Shown: positions 43,801 to 53,516, counted from the stretch's first letter. The stretch: DNA of 64,000 nt from Psychrobacillus psychrotolerans (GCF_900115805.1 NZ_FOXU01000006.1:124001-188000), one strand, 5' to 3'. Notes: generated from the sequence alone by a model not told the origin. Made by a program: numbers and translations.

Positions 43801-46185
43801 ATGACATATCAAATTAAAAAGGCCGCTGTATTAGGTTCAGGAGTTATGGGGTCAGGAATTGCTGCTCACTTAGCGAATATCGGTATTCCTACATTACTAT
43901 TAGATATCGTACCAAAAGAGGTAAGCAAAGATGAGGAAGCAAAGGGACTAACTATAGAGCATCCAACAGTAAGAAATAAATTCGCCGGGACAGCTATTCA
44001 AAAGTTGTTGAAGCAAAAACCTGCACCACTAAGTGCTAAGAAAAACTTACAGTTAATAACGGCAGGCAACTTAGAGGACGATCTTGAAAAACTAAAAGAC
44101 GTCGACTGGATTATTGAAGTAGTAGTTGAAAACCTAGAAATTAAAAAGAGTTTATATGAAAGAATAGATGCAATTCGTAAGCCAGGCACAATCATTAGTT
44201 CAAATACATCAGGCATTAGTATTAATGCTATGGTGGAGGGTTGTTCGGAAGATTTTGGAAAGCATTTCTTAGGAACACATTTCTTTAATCCTCCTCGTTA
44301 TTTGAAACTTTTAGAAGTTATTCCAGCTAATACAACAGCTCCTGAAGTTGTAGATTTCATGAAGCAGTTTGGTGAAGATGTATTAGGAAAAGGCGTAGTA
44401 CTAGCAAAGGATACACCGAACTTCATTGCCAACCGCATTGGTACTTATGGCTTGCTTGTAACACTTCGTGAAATGCAAGCTAGAGGATATTCAGTTGGAG
44501 AGGTAGATTCGGTGACAGGACCACTAATTGGTCGTCCTAAGTCTGCGACATTCCGTACATTAGACGTAGTTGGTTTAGATACATTTGCACATGTTGCGAA
44601 AAACGTATTTGACCAAACAACTGGTGAGGAACAAAAAGTATTTGAAGTACCTGCATTTATGCAAAAAATGTTGGATAACAAATGGCTTGGTGCTAAAACG
44701 GGGCAAGGGTTCTTCTTAAAAGAAGGAAAAGAAATTAAAGAACTAAATCCTGAAACGCTTGAATATGAAACAATGAAGAAATTGAAAACGCCTTCAATGG
44801 AAATGGCTAAGCAACAAAAAGGTCTTGCTGCAAAAGTGAGAACATTAACTTATGCAAAAGATAGAACTGGAGAATTACTTTGGAGCATTTTAAGTCCTAC
44901 ACTAATTTATTCGGGTAAATTACACGGAGAAATTGCGGATAATATCGTTGCAATTGACCAAGGCATGAAGTGGGGCTTCGGTTGGCAGCAAGGTCCATTT
45001 GAAATATGGGATGCCATCGGAGTAAAGGAATCCGTTGAAAAAATGTCTGCTGAAGGACTTGAAATTCCAGTATTCGCTCAGTCTTTACTTGATAAAGGAT
45101 TCGAATCCTTCTATAAAGAAGAAGATGGAGATCAATACTATTTTAACGGAACTGATTATTCATTAGTTGCCGTAAGTGATAAAGTAATTGACCTAAAAAG
45201 ATATAAGAAAAAACATGGCGTGATTAAATCTAATTCGGGTGCTAGTTTAATAGATTTAGGAGATGGAGTTGCTTTACTTGAGTTCCATTCTAAATCGAAC
45301 TCGATTGGTCTAGATATCCTTCAAATGATTAGCTTTGCGGTGGAGGAAGTTGAGAAGAACTTCAAAGGTCTTGTTATAGGTAACCAAGGGAAAAACTTCA
45401 GTGTTGGAGCAAATCTTGGAATGATTTTAATGGAAGCACAGGATGATAATATCTTCGAATTGGATTTTGTTGTTCGTCAATTCCAAAATGCAATGATGAA
45501 GATTAAATACTCGGCTAAACCAGTTGTAGTTGCTCCATTTGGAATGACTTTAGGTGGGGGAGCAGAAACATGCTTACCGGCTGCTCATATCCAAGCATCT
45601 TCTGAGACTTATATGGGCTTAGTAGAAGCTGGAGTTGGCCTTATCCCTGGTGGTGGAGGTAACAAAGAGCTTTATATTAAGCACTTAAAAGGACTTCCAA
45701 ACGGTGTCGAGATAGATTATCTATCGGTGGCAAGCAAAGTATTTGAAACGATTGCAATGGCAAAAGTTTCTACATCAGCTGAAGAAGCTCGTGAAAACAA
45801 CTTCTTGAATTTTGCAGATGGAATTAGTGTTAACCCAGACCACTTAATTTATGATGCGAAGCAAGCAGTACTATCTCTTGCAGAAGCAGGATATAAAGCA
45901 CCAATTCGTGAAAAAGTTCCTGTATCAGGATCTCCAGGATTTGCGGCACTTGTTTTAGGTGCTGAAGGAATGTTCCTTTCAGGATTTATCAGTGAGCATG
46001 ATCTTAAAATTGCGAAAAAGCTTGCATATGTTGTTGCAGGTGGAGAAGTTCCATATGGTACGTTTGTAGATGAGCAATATTTACTTAACTTAGAGCGAGA
46101 AGCTTTCTTAAGTTTAGTTGCAGATCCAAAATCTCAAGCAAGAATGCAACACATGCTAGTGAAGGGTAAACCACTACGCAACTAG
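43801..46185 (+). CDS. fadN: 3-hydroxyacyl-CoA dehydrogenase/enoyl-CoA hydratase
   Basis: A 794-residue fused beta-oxidation enzyme. Residues 1-300 are the NAD-dependent dehydrogenase (KKAAVLGSGVMGSGIAAHLANIG, LGTHFFNPPRYLKLLEVIP), then the C-terminal 3HCDH regions, and from about residue 480 the crotonase/hydratase fold (GNQGKNFSVGANLGMIL, FGMTLGGGAETCLPA). Size and order fit Bacillus FadN (YusL). ATG 43801 is 8 bp after GAAGGGGAGG. It is the first gene of fadN-fadA-fadE, derepressed by fatty acids through FadR. Confidence 0.95.
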   Translation: MTYQIKKAAVLGSGVMGSGIAAHLANIGIPTLLLDIVPKEVSKDEEAKGLTIEHPTVRNKFAGTAIQKLLKQKPAPLSAKKNLQLITAGNLEDDLEKLKDVDWIIEVVVENLEIKKSLYERIDAIRKPGTIISSNTSGISINAMVEGCSEDFGKHFLGTHFFNPPRYLKLLEVIPANTTAPEVVDFMKQFGEDVLGKGVVLAKDTPNFIANRIGTYGLLVTLREMQARGYSVGEVDSVTGPLIGRPKSATFRTLDVVGLDTFAHVAKNVFDQTTGEEQKVFEVPAFMQKMLDNKWLGAKTGQGFFLKEGKEIKELNPETLEYETMKKLKTPSMEMAKQQKGLAAKVRTLTYAKDRTGELLWSILSPTLIYSGKLHGEIADNIVAIDQGMKWGFGWQQGPFEIWDAIGVKESVEKMSAEGLEIPVFAQSLLDKGFESFYKEEDGDQYYFNGTDYSLVAVSDKVIDLKRYKKKHGVIKSNSGASLIDLGDGVALLEFHSKSNSIGLDILQMISFAVEEVEKNFKGLVIGNQGKNFSVGANLGMILMEAQDDNIFELDFVVRQFQNAMMKIKYSAKPVVVAPFGMTLGGGAETCLPAAHIQASSETYMGLVEAGVGLIPGGGGNKELYIKHLKGLPNGVEIDYLSVASKVFETIAMAKVSTSAEEARENNFLNFADGISVNPDHLIYDAKQAVLSLAEAGYKAPIREKVPVSGSPGFAALVLGAEGMFLSGFISEHDLKIAKKLAYVVAGGEVPYGTFVDEQYLLNLEREAFLSLVADPKSQARMQHMLVKGKPLRN

Positions 46186-46214
46186 AGTTGTATAAAGGTA
46201 AAGGAGGAGAGCTC

Positions 46215-47390
46215 ATGCGTGAAGCAGTATTAGTAGCTGGGGCAAGAACACCAGTAGGTAAAGCGAAAAAAGGTTCTTTAGCGACGGTTCGTCCAGATGA
46301 TTTTGGAGCGCTAGTAGTTAAAGAAACATTACTAAGAGCGGGTGGATACGATGGCCCGATAGATGATTTTATATTAGGTTGTGCAATGCCAGAAGCAGAG
46401 CAAGGGATGAACGTTGCTCGTAATATCGGAGCATTAGCAGGACTGCCGGATACAACTCCAGCAATTACAGTGAATCGTTTCTGTTCATCTGGTTTACAGT
46501 CCATTGCATATGGAGCAGAGCGTATTATGTTAGGTCACGCGGAGGCGATTATCGCTGGTGGCGTAGAGTCTATGAGTATGGTTCCAATGATGGGTAATAC
46601 CATTCGCCCGAACGCACATCTAGCACAAACAGCTCCGCAATACTATATGGGAATGGGGCACACAGCAGAACAAGTGGCCACGAAATATGGTATTAGTCGT
46701 GAGGACCAAGATGCATTTGCAGTAAGATCACATGAACTAGCAGCAGCTGCAATTGCTGCAGGAAAGTTCAATGATGATATTGTACCTGTTGAAGTTATCA
46801 AGCATTTTGTAGACGAAAACAATAAAGCACAACAGAAAAAATTCATGTTCGAAATGGACGAAGGCGTACGTGTTGGAACTTCACTGGAAACACTTGCAAA
46901 ATTACGTCCTGCATTCAATGTTCGTGGATCCGTAACGGCAGGAAATGCTTCACAAACTTCTGATGGAGCAGGCGCTGTTCTAATCATGGACCGTGAAGTT
47001 GCTGAAGCACAAGGATTAAAACCGCTTGCAAAATTCCGTTCTTTTGCAGTTGGTGGAGTACCTCCTGAAGTAATGGGGATTGGACCGATTGTAGCAGTAC
47101 CAAAAGCATTAAAACTTGCTGGTTTATCCATTGAGGACATCGATCTTTGGGAGATCAACGAAGCATTTGCTTCTCAATCAATTCAAGTTGTTCGTCATTT
47201 AGGTTTAGATATGGATAAGGTGAATGTAAATGGTGGAGCAATTGCACTTGGTCATCCACTTGGAGCGACGGGAACAATCTTAACATTGAAAATGATGAGT
47301 GAGTTAAGACGTCAAGGGAAGCAATTCGGCGTTGTTACAATGTGTATCGGTGGCGGTATGGGAGCTGCTGGAGTTTTCGAATTACTATAA
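46215..47390 (+). CDS. fadA: acetyl-CoA acyltransferase (3-ketoacyl-CoA thiolase)
   Basis: A 391-residue thiolase. The nucleophile cysteine lies in VNRFCSSGLQSIAYGAERI near residue 92, with NGGAIALGHPLGATG near 345 and the second cysteine in CIGGGMGAAG near the C-terminus. It carries out the last step of each beta-oxidation round in a complex with FadN. AGGAGGAG precedes ATG 46215, 30 bp after the fadN stop. Confidence 0.95.
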   Translation: MREAVLVAGARTPVGKAKKGSLATVRPDDFGALVVKETLLRAGGYDGPIDDFILGCAMPEAEQGMNVARNIGALAGLPDTTPAITVNRFCSSGLQSIAYGAERIMLGHAEAIIAGGVESMSMVPMMGNTIRPNAHLAQTAPQYYMGMGHTAEQVATKYGISREDQDAFAVRSHELAAAAIAAGKFNDDIVPVEVIKHFVDENNKAQQKKFMFEMDEGVRVGTSLETLAKLRPAFNVRGSVTAGNASQTSDGAGAVLIMDREVAEAQGLKPLAKFRSFAVGGVPPEVMGIGPIVAVPKALKLAGLSIEDIDLWEINEAFASQSIQVVRHLGLDMDKVNVNGGAIALGHPLGATGTILTLKMMSELRRQGKQFGVVTMCIGGGMGAAGVFELL

Positions 47391-47420
47391 GAATCTTTTA
47401 AACAAATAGGAGGAATATAT

Positions 47421-49202
47421 ATGAACGAATTAAAAGAGGCAATCAAAGGCGGAGCGTTTTTAGTAGAAGATTTGGACGCTAGTCGTATATTTACACCAGA
47501 GGATTTTAACGACGAGCAAAAGATGATTGCGAAAACGACAGAGGAGTATGTTAAAAACTCAGTACTTCCAGTGGTAGAAAACTTGGAGCATCATGAATTT
47601 GAACACTCTGTTCGTTTATTAAAAGAAGCGGGTGACCTAGGTCTACTTGCAGCTGATATTCCAGAAGAATATGGTGGAATTGGCTTAGACAAAATTTCTT
47701 CTGCACTAATTTCAGAAAAAATGTCTGTAGCCGGTGGATATTCTATTACTCACGGAGCACATGTTGGAATTGGTACACTGCCAATCGTTCTATTTGGTAA
47801 TGAAGAACAAAAACAAAAATACCTTCCGTCATCTGCATCAGGTGAGAAGATATTTGCTTATGCACTTACAGAACCAGGTTCAGGATCTGATGCACTAGGC
47901 GCAAAAACTACGGCGAAGTTAAATGCTGAAGGTACACATTATGTATTAAATGGGGAAAAACAATGGATTACTAATGCTGGATTTGCAGATGTATTCGTTG
48001 TTTACGCTAAAGTGGATGGAGACAAATTCTCTGCATTTATCGTAGAAAAAACATTCCCAGGCGTGTCTGTAGGAGCAGAAGAGAAGAAAATGGGTATTAA
48101 ATCATCTTCAACTCGTACATTAATCTTACAAGATGCTCAAGTTCCTGTTGATAATCTTTTAGGTGAAATCGGACGCGGTCACGTTATCGCTTTCAACATA
48201 TTAAATATTGGTCGTTATAAATTAGGGGTAGGTACAATCGGTGGATCTAAACGTGCGTTAGAATTAGCAATCGCTTATACAAACCAACGTCAACAATTTA
48301 AAACACCAATCTCTTCCTTTAATTTAACGAAGAACAAACTAGCTACAATGGCTTCAAAATTATATGCAACAGAAAGCTTAATCTATCGTACTGTAGGATA
48401 CTTTGAAGAGCGTATGAGTCAGTTAAGCCCAGAAGAGCAAAAAGACGGAAAAGCAATCGCTGCTTCTATCGCTGAATATGCAATTGAATGTTCTATTAAC
48501 AAAGTAGTAGGATCTGAGGTTCTAGATTATATTGTTGACGAAGCTGTTCAATTACATGGTGGATATGGCTTCATGCAAGAGTATGAAGTAGAGCGCCTAT
48601 ACCGTGACTCTCGTATTAACCGCATCTTCGAAGGAACAAACGAAATCAACCGCTTAATCGTTCCAGGAACATTCCTGAAAAAAGCAATGAAGGGTGAATT
48701 GCCACTTCTTCAAAAAGCTGCGGGCTTACAAGAAGAGCTATTAATGATGATGCCTGAAGAGGTTGGAACAGAAGCACTTGCACAAGAAAAAGTATTAGTA
48801 GCTAATGCGAAGAAAATTGGTATTTTAGTAGCTGGGCTTGCTGCTCAACGTTTTGGTACAAAACTAGAGGCAGAGCAAGAAGTACTAGTGAACATTGCGA
48901 ATATCGCTAATAACCTATTTGCTATGGAATCCGCAGTCCTTCGTACAGAAAAAGCTATCGGTCGTGATGGAGAAGAAAAAGCAGCACAAAAACTTCTTTA
49001 TACACAAATCTTTACACAAGAAGCGTTTATCGAAATCGAACAAGCGGCAAAAGAAACTCTTATTGCAGCTGTAGATGGAGATAACCAACGTATGATGATT
49101 TCTGCTTTACGCAAATTGACTCGCTACACTCCATACAACGTAATTGAGAAAAAACGTGAAGCATCGGTTAAACTGATCGAAGCAGAAAAATACGTTCTTT
49201 AA
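47421..49202 (+). CDS. fadE: acyl-CoA dehydrogenase
   Basis: A 593-residue flavin dehydrogenase starting beta-oxidation. Signature motifs are YALTEPGSGSDALGAKT for flavin/substrate binding and QLHGGYGFMQEYEVERLYRDSRINRIFEGTNEINR. The extra C-terminal 180 residues are normal for the FadE/YusJ group. AGGAGG precedes the ATG. The gene ends in a terminator, closing the operon. Electrons should pass to an electron-transfer flavoprotein encoded elsewhere. Confidence 0.95.
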   Translation: MNELKEAIKGGAFLVEDLDASRIFTPEDFNDEQKMIAKTTEEYVKNSVLPVVENLEHHEFEHSVRLLKEAGDLGLLAADIPEEYGGIGLDKISSALISEKMSVAGGYSITHGAHVGIGTLPIVLFGNEEQKQKYLPSSASGEKIFAYALTEPGSGSDALGAKTTAKLNAEGTHYVLNGEKQWITNAGFADVFVVYAKVDGDKFSAFIVEKTFPGVSVGAEEKKMGIKSSSTRTLILQDAQVPVDNLLGEIGRGHVIAFNILNIGRYKLGVGTIGGSKRALELAIAYTNQRQQFKTPISSFNLTKNKLATMASKLYATESLIYRTVGYFEERMSQLSPEEQKDGKAIAASIAEYAIECSINKVVGSEVLDYIVDEAVQLHGGYGFMQEYEVERLYRDSRINRIFEGTNEINRLIVPGTFLKKAMKGELPLLQKAAGLQEELLMMMPEEVGTEALAQEKVLVANAKKIGILVAGLAAQRFGTKLEAEQEVLVNIANIANNLFAMESAVLRTEKAIGRDGEEKAAQKLLYTQIFTQEAFIEIEQAAKETLIAAVDGDNQRMMISALRKLTRYTPYNVIEKKREASVKLIEAEKYVL

Positions 49203-49212
49203 TCAATTCATG

Positions 49213-49242
49213 AAAAAGCCGATTCCTTGTGGATCGGCTTTT
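49213..49242 (+). terminator. terminator of fadNAE
   Basis: AAAGCCGAT/ATCGGCTTT stem, 9-nt loop, short T4 tail, starting 11 bp after the fadE stop. Confidence 0.85.
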
Positions 49243-49331
49243 GTGAAGATTAGGACTATATAAAATTGTACCGTGAACACTGTGTTTTAAGGGTGAAAGA
49301 ATGAATAATTACTAATACTGATTTGCGTTTC

Positions 49332-49387
49332 AGGTGGACGCGTTTCGCGGGATGAGTGATGAGCTCATCCCGCAGAAGTCGCCACCT
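49332..49387. repeat. GC-rich nested inverted repeat
   Basis: Inner stem GCGGGATGAG/CTCATCCCGC (49347-49373) inside an outer AGGTGG.CG/CG.CCACCT stem (49332-49387). It is GC-rich in an A+T-rich gap and resembles dispersed intergenic palindromes of Bacillaceae. It is neither coding nor a T-tailed terminator. Confidence 0.6.
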
Positions 49388-49600
49388 TTCACTTTAATCA
49401 ATTAAGTTAGTAGTACTCAATTTTAAAATATTGCATAGCTTCTCGCTTAGATATTAAGAGTAGTCAAAGTTAATATAGGGATAAAACCTTCTGCTTGGTT
49501 AGGAACATTATCTTTGATAGGATTCCCTTTCAGCCTTACTTATTTTAAAAGAAATTTGTATATTTAGGTGGTTTTATAATTAATTATCCGATCATTTAAA

Positions 49601-49732
49601 GCGGATCTAGTTGTTTGGAGCGCAGAGCGGTGACTCCAGTGGGAACAGCACGAGCTGAAGATCCTGGACTGAGCATCGCGTTGGGAAGCGGCTGAAGCCG
49701 GGCCCACGGAAAGCGTCCGCTTGAAGCGGAAA
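49601..49732. repeat. Bacillaceae-type dispersed intergenic repeat
   Basis: A GC-rich element of about 132 bp with the words GACTCCAGTGGGAACAGCAC, GAGCTGAAGATCC and CGGAAAGCGTCCGC, in the order known from a common non-coding repeat scattered in Bacillus and relatives. GCGGA occurs at both ends. The element family is recognised from memory, and its boundaries are approximate. Apparent reading frames across it are spurious. Confidence 0.7.
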
Positions 49733-49766
49733 TTATGGGCATTTCTATATTCTTATTTTTAAAGGG

Positions 49767-49792
49767 CCGGGCGCATTTTGCTCGGTTTTTCT
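49767..49792 (+). terminator. small terminator-like hairpin
   Basis: CCGGGC/GCTCGG stem (one G-U) with a T5 run, just after the dispersed repeat and before the ArsC-like gene. Confidence 0.45.
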
Positions 49793-49884
49793 TGATTGGA
49801 GGCTGAATCATATATTAATTTATTCAAAATAATTGCCTATCCTTTCCGCTTTTATGTATGATTAAGAGAAAAAGGTGGTACAAC

Positions 49885-50247
49885 ATGACTATTCAATATT
49901 ATGGCTATCCAAAATGTACAACGTGCAGAAAAGCAAGTAAATGGTTAAAAGATAACGGAATAGAATACATAGACAATCATATAGCTGAAAGTCCCCCAAC
50001 GAAAGAAACTCTTCAAAAAATGTTTGAGGTAAGTGGACTAGAACTAAAAAAATTCTTTAACACTTCCGGTATGAAATATCGCGAGCTTGGACTAAAAGAC
50101 AAGCTTCCAACAATGTCAGAAGACGAACAACTATCCTTGCTTGCTTCGGATGGAATGCTTATTAAACGACCAATTGTTTTTGACGGGATTAAATTAACGC
50201 TAGGCTTCAAGGAGCAACAGTTTGAGGATGTATGGAAGACTTCTTAA
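49885..50247 (+). CDS. ArsC/Spx-family protein (YusI-like)
   Basis: A 120-residue thioredoxin-fold protein of the arsenate-reductase/Spx type with YGYPKCTTCRKASKWL at residues 5-20 (CTTC redox pair) and RPIVFDGIKLTLGF near the end. Bacillus YusI has the same length and sits next to gcvH. Its function is not established, and no arsenic genes are nearby. AAAGGTGG precedes ATG 49885. An in-frame start at 49858 lacks a ribosome site. Confidence 0.88.
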   Translation: MTIQYYGYPKCTTCRKASKWLKDNGIEYIDNHIAESPPTKETLQKMFEVSGLELKKFFNTSGMKYRELGLKDKLPTMSEDEQLSLLASDGMLIKRPIVFDGIKLTLGFKEQQFEDVWKTS

Positions 50248-50321
50248 AGTCACTTGTTTTTACTATTAAAATATGTGAATATAGTAGATGAATGTATTAT
50301 TAATGGAGAGGGGTATATAAT

Positions 50322-50702
50322 ATGAACGCACCTAAAGATTTAAAATACTCAGCAGAGCATGAATGGGTAAAAACTGAAGGCGGCAATGTCCGTATCGGTA
50401 TTACTGAATTTGCACAATCTGAACTTGGAGATATCGTTTTTGTTGAACTTCCACAAGTTGGAGATGAGATCAAAGCAGGAGATCCGTTTGGAAGTGTTGA
50501 ATCGGTTAAAACTGTTTCTGAACTGTATGCACCAATTAGCGGTAAAGTAGTAGAGGTAAATACAGAACTAGAAGATAGCCCTGAGTATGTTAACGAATCC
50601 CCTTATGAAAATGCATGGATGATTGTTATTGAACCATCTGATGCAGCTGAAGTGGATGGTTTACTTTCTCCAGAAAAATACGAAGAATTAATTTCAGAAT
50701 AA
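50322..50702 (+). CDS. gcvH: glycine cleavage system H protein
   Basis: A 126-residue lipoyl carrier that shuttles the aminomethyl group between P, T and L proteins. The lipoylated lysine is Lys63 in [15 protein letters not shown]. In Firmicutes it also relays octanoyl groups for lipoate synthesis. GGAGAGG precedes the ATG, and a strong terminator follows. Other gcv genes are not in the window, as in B. subtilis. Confidence 0.96.
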   Translation: MNAPKDLKYSAEHEWVKTEGGNVRIGITEFAQSELGDIVFVELPQVGDEIKAGDPFGSVESVKTVSELYAPISGKVVEVNTELEDSPEYVNESPYENAWMIVIEPSDAAEVDGLLSPEKYEELISE

Positions 50703-50706
50703 TTTC

Positions 50707-50736
50707 GAAAACGCCGCTTAATATCGGCGTTTTTTT
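50707..50736 (+). terminator. terminator of gcvH
   Basis: AACGCCG/CGGCGTT stem with T7 tail. Confidence 0.9.
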
Positions 50737-50776
50737 CATATAATATTGGAAAGGGCATAGTTGGGAGAGAGGCTGA

Positions 50777-51127
50777 ATGGCTATTGTCTTTAGTGAAAAG
50801 ATAATTCTTGTTGAGGGTAGATCCGATAAATTAAAGCTTTTAAAACTGCTTGATGAATCAACAGAAATTATTTGTACCAATGGAACAATATCGAATGTCA
50901 GGCTAGAAGAAATTTTAAGTCCTTATGAAGGCATTCCTATTTATGCGTTTCTGGATGCAGATAAGTCTGGTGAGCAAATTCGCTCTGTCGTGAGAAAAGA
51001 ATACCCTGAAGCGATTCATCTATATACCAATCCGATGTTCTGCGAAGTAGCGACTACACCATTCAAAGTTTTGGCTTCTATATTAAAAAGTGTTAATATA
51101 AAAGTGAAAAGACAATATTTACTTTAG
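50777..51127 (+). CDS. toprim-domain protein (YusF-like)
   Basis: A 116-residue single-domain toprim protein: the catalytic glutamate in ILVEGRSDKLKLL and the D-x-D in AFLDADKSGEQIRS. This is the OLD/RNase M5-like small toprim form, presumably a nucleic-acid metal-binding enzyme, but its substrate is unknown. GGGAGAG precedes the ATG. It forms a pair with the thioredoxin-like gene 11 bp downstream, the same order as Bacillus yusF-yusE. Confidence 0.88.
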   Translation: MAIVFSEKIILVEGRSDKLKLLKLLDESTEIICTNGTISNVRLEEILSPYEGIPIYAFLDADKSGEQIRSVVRKEYPEAIHLYTNPMFCEVATTPFKVLASILKSVNIKVKRQYLL

Positions 51128-51138
51128 GATGATGTAAT

Positions 51139-51459
51139 ATGAATGAATGGACCTTAGAACAATGGAACAGCCATAAGAACAGTGGGCAGCTTACCATATT
51201 TTATATTTATACACCTATGTGTGGAACCTGCCAAGTTGCTAGTAAAATGATGCAAGTTATAAAAGAGATAAAGCCTTTTTTAATTGGTCAAGCAAATATT
51301 AACTATCTTGGGGATTTTGCTATGGATTATCAAATTGAAAGTGTGCCATGTCTGCTGATCGCTAAAGGTGGAACGGTATATAAAAAAATATATGCCTTTC
51401 AGTCAGTTCCATTTATCTTGGATGCGATAAAAAGTATTGACGACCAAGTTGTCGTATGA
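51139..51459 (+). CDS. thioredoxin-like protein (YusE-like)
   Basis: A 106-residue thioredoxin fold with YTPMCGTCQVASKMM (CGTC active site, residues 29-32) and cis-proline context IESVPCLLIAKGG. The start is preceded by a weak AGGATGATG overlapping the end of the toprim gene. Predicted cytoplasmic thiol-disulphide exchange protein. Partners are unknown. Confidence 0.88.
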   Translation: MNEWTLEQWNSHKNSGQLTIFYIYTPMCGTCQVASKMMQVIKEIKPFLIGQANINYLGDFAMDYQIESVPCLLIAKGGTVYKKIYAFQSVPFILDAIKSIDDQVVV

Positions 51460-51465
51460 TAACAT
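51437..51465 (+). promoter_or_regulatory. possible metNPQ promoter
   Basis: TTGACG (51437-51442), a 17-bp spacer, and TAACAT (51460-51465) within the end of the thioredoxin-like gene. The expected start near 51472 is about 22 nt before the S-box. Confidence 0.4.
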
Positions 51466-51493
51466 TCGATATACCGACAAATTAATAGTTTTA

Positions 51494-51665
51494 CTCTTAT
51501 TAAGAGAGGTGGAGGGAAGTGCCCTTTGAAGCCCGGCAACCGTCATGTAAATGAAATGGTGCCAAGTCACGCAAAGCAAATGCTTTGGGAAATGAGAGAA
51601 TGGATAAATGTTATTAAATTGGATAACTTTAAACCCTTCTGCTCTTTTGCAGGAGGGTTTTTTTA
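51494..51665 (+). promoter_or_regulatory. SAM-I (S-box) riboswitch with terminator
   Basis: The conserved S-box words AGAGGTGGAGGGA, GAAGCCCGGCAACC and GGTGCCAAGTC are present in order. P1 is formed by CTCTTAT (51494-51500) and ATGAGAG (51592-51598). A transcription terminator AAACCCTTCTGC/GCAGGAGGGTTT with a T-run is at 51631-51664. When S-adenosylmethionine is abundant, the terminator form should stop transcription of metNPQ. Confidence 0.95.
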
Positions 51666-51767
51666 GTTGAAAATGGGAAGAATAAGGTTTTAATACAAAG
51701 TAAATTTCAACAACCTGTTAATAATAGATAGGTATAGAATAGTTTAAAGAAAGGGGGCAAGGTTCCC

Positions 51768-52793
51768 ATGATTAGTTTAAAAAATATTTCCAAAAAATTT
51801 AGTACGAAACAAGGTACGATTGTTGCAGTGGAAGAGGTGAATCTTGACATAAAAAAGGGTGAGATCTTTGGCATTATTGGTTATAGTGGTGCTGGCAAAA
51901 GTACACTCATTCGCTTATTAAATGGATTAGAAAAACCAACTTCAGGTGAAATCATCGTAAATAATGAAGACATCACAAAGATAAATGAAGTGAAGCTTCG
52001 ACAAGTAAGACAAAAGGTAAGTATGATTTTTCAACATTTTAATTTGTTATGGTCAAGAACGGTTGAAGAGAATATTGCTTTCCCATTGGAGATCGCCGGT
52101 ATACCACCAGCTCAACGTTCTCAAAGAGTTAAAGAACTTATTGATTTGGTTGGTCTGGAAGGGCGAGGGCATTATTATCCTTCTCAACTATCAGGTGGAC
52201 AAAAGCAACGTGTTGGGATTGCACGCGCATTAGCCAACCGTCCAGAAGTACTTCTTTGTGATGAAGCAACTTCTGCATTAGATCCAGAAACTACAGATTC
52301 TATTTTAGATTTATTAGTTAGTATCAATGCGAAACTAGGTCTGACAATTGTATTAATAACCCATGAGATGCAGGTTATTCAGAAGATATGTGGTCGCGTT
52401 GCAGTTATGGAAAAAGGTCATGTAGTAGAAGAAGGAAATGTGCTAGATGTATTTCAAAATCCGCAACAAACGATTACGAAGCGTTTTGTTTCGCAGGTCA
52501 GTGATTCCAATAAGGCGTTGCAAACAATACAGCAATTAAAAGAACTTTACCCAAATGGCAAGCTGATTAAGCTCGTATTTGTTGGGGAGCAGGCAGTACA
52601 ACCAATACTGTCTAGACTTATCAAACAGTTTGATTTGGAAGTGAATATTGTACAAGGAAATATTTCGCATACACAAACTGGTGCATTTGGTACGCTCATC
52701 CTTCAGTTAGAAGGAGAAGCACTACTAATAGATGATGCAATTCGATATATACACGAACAAAAAGTAAATACAGAGGTGATCAACAATGATTAA
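51768..52793 (+). CDS. metN: methionine ABC transporter ATPase
   Basis: A 341-residue ATPase of the MUT family. Walker A is GYSGAGKSTLIR, the ABC signature is LSGGQKQRVGIARAL, Walker B is VLLCDEATSALDPETTD and the H-loop is ITHEMQ. The C-terminal NIL domain (about residues 265-341) binds methionine and feedback-inhibits transport. It overlaps the permease gene by 8 bp. Expression is set by the S-box upstream. Confidence 0.96.
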   Translation: MISLKNISKKFSTKQGTIVAVEEVNLDIKKGEIFGIIGYSGAGKSTLIRLLNGLEKPTSGEIIVNNEDITKINEVKLRQVRQKVSMIFQHFNLLWSRTVEENIAFPLEIAGIPPAQRSQRVKELIDLVGLEGRGHYYPSQLSGGQKQRVGIARALANRPEVLLCDEATSALDPETTDSILDLLVSINAKLGLTIVLITHEMQVIQKICGRVAVMEKGHVVEEGNVLDVFQNPQQTITKRFVSQVSDSNKALQTIQQLKELYPNGKLIKLVFVGEQAVQPILSRLIKQFDLEVNIVQGNISHTQTGAFGTLILQLEGEALLIDDAIRYIHEQKVNTEVINND

Positions 52794-53454
52794 TAATTTG
52801 TTTCCTAATGTTGATTGGCCAAAAATGTGGGAAGCCACAGTTGAAACATTATATATGACTGCAGTATCAACAATTTTAACAGCTATTATTGGACTAGTTC
52901 TCGGTCTTCTACTTTTCTTAACTAGCCCTCATCAAGCGTGGGCGAACAAATTAGCAAACTGGTTAACAGGAGCTTTCGTCAATATATTCCGCTCCATTCC
53001 ATTTATAATTTTGATCATTCTGCTAATACCTTTAACGAAGTTTTTGGTCGGAACAATGCGTGGTCCAAATGCGGCCTTCCCGGCTTTAGTAATCGGGGCT
53101 GCTCCATTCTACGCCCGTATGGTATTAATAGCGCTTCGAGAAATTGATAAAGGTGTGCTAGAAGCTGCAAAATCGATGGGTGCTAAAACTTCTACTATTA
53201 TATGGAAAGTATTAATGCCAGAATCTATGCCTGCTTTAGTATCAGGCATAACGGTTACAGCGATTTCACTAGTTGGATATACAGCGATGGCTGGTATTAT
53301 CGGCGCTGGGGGACTAGGAACATTAGCCTTTTTAGATGGTTTCCAAAGAGGTAGGACAGACGTAACGCTTGTTGCCACGGTATTAATATTAATTATGGTA
53401 TTTATCATCCAGTGGATTGGCGATGTAATTACTACGAAGATAGACAAACGATAA
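52786..53454 (+). CDS. metP: methionine ABC transporter permease
   Basis: A 222-residue membrane protein with five hydrophobic segments and the EAA-type loop ALREIDKGVLEAAKSMGAKTSTIIWKVLMPE near residues 116-146. GAGGTG lies just upstream of the ATG inside the end of metN. Forms the channel with MetN for L- and D-methionine uptake. Confidence 0.95.
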   Translation: MINNLFPNVDWPKMWEATVETLYMTAVSTILTAIIGLVLGLLLFLTSPHQAWANKLANWLTGAFVNIFRSIPFIILIILLIPLTKFLVGTMRGPNAAFPALVIGAAPFYARMVLIALREIDKGVLEAAKSMGAKTSTIIWKVLMPESMPALVSGITVTAISLVGYTAMAGIIGAGGLGTLAFLDGFQRGRTDVTLVATVLILIMVFIIQWIGDVITTKIDKR

Positions 53455-53516
53455 TAGGTGTTAACGAGAGTACTCGATCACATAGAAATAATAGGATAAA
53501 AAGGGAGAGATATTGA

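Noticed and set aside
49596-49811. Minus-strand open frame of 71 codons
   Set aside because: It lies entirely on the dispersed repeat and adjacent hairpin. The peptide reflects repeat sequence, not a protein family.
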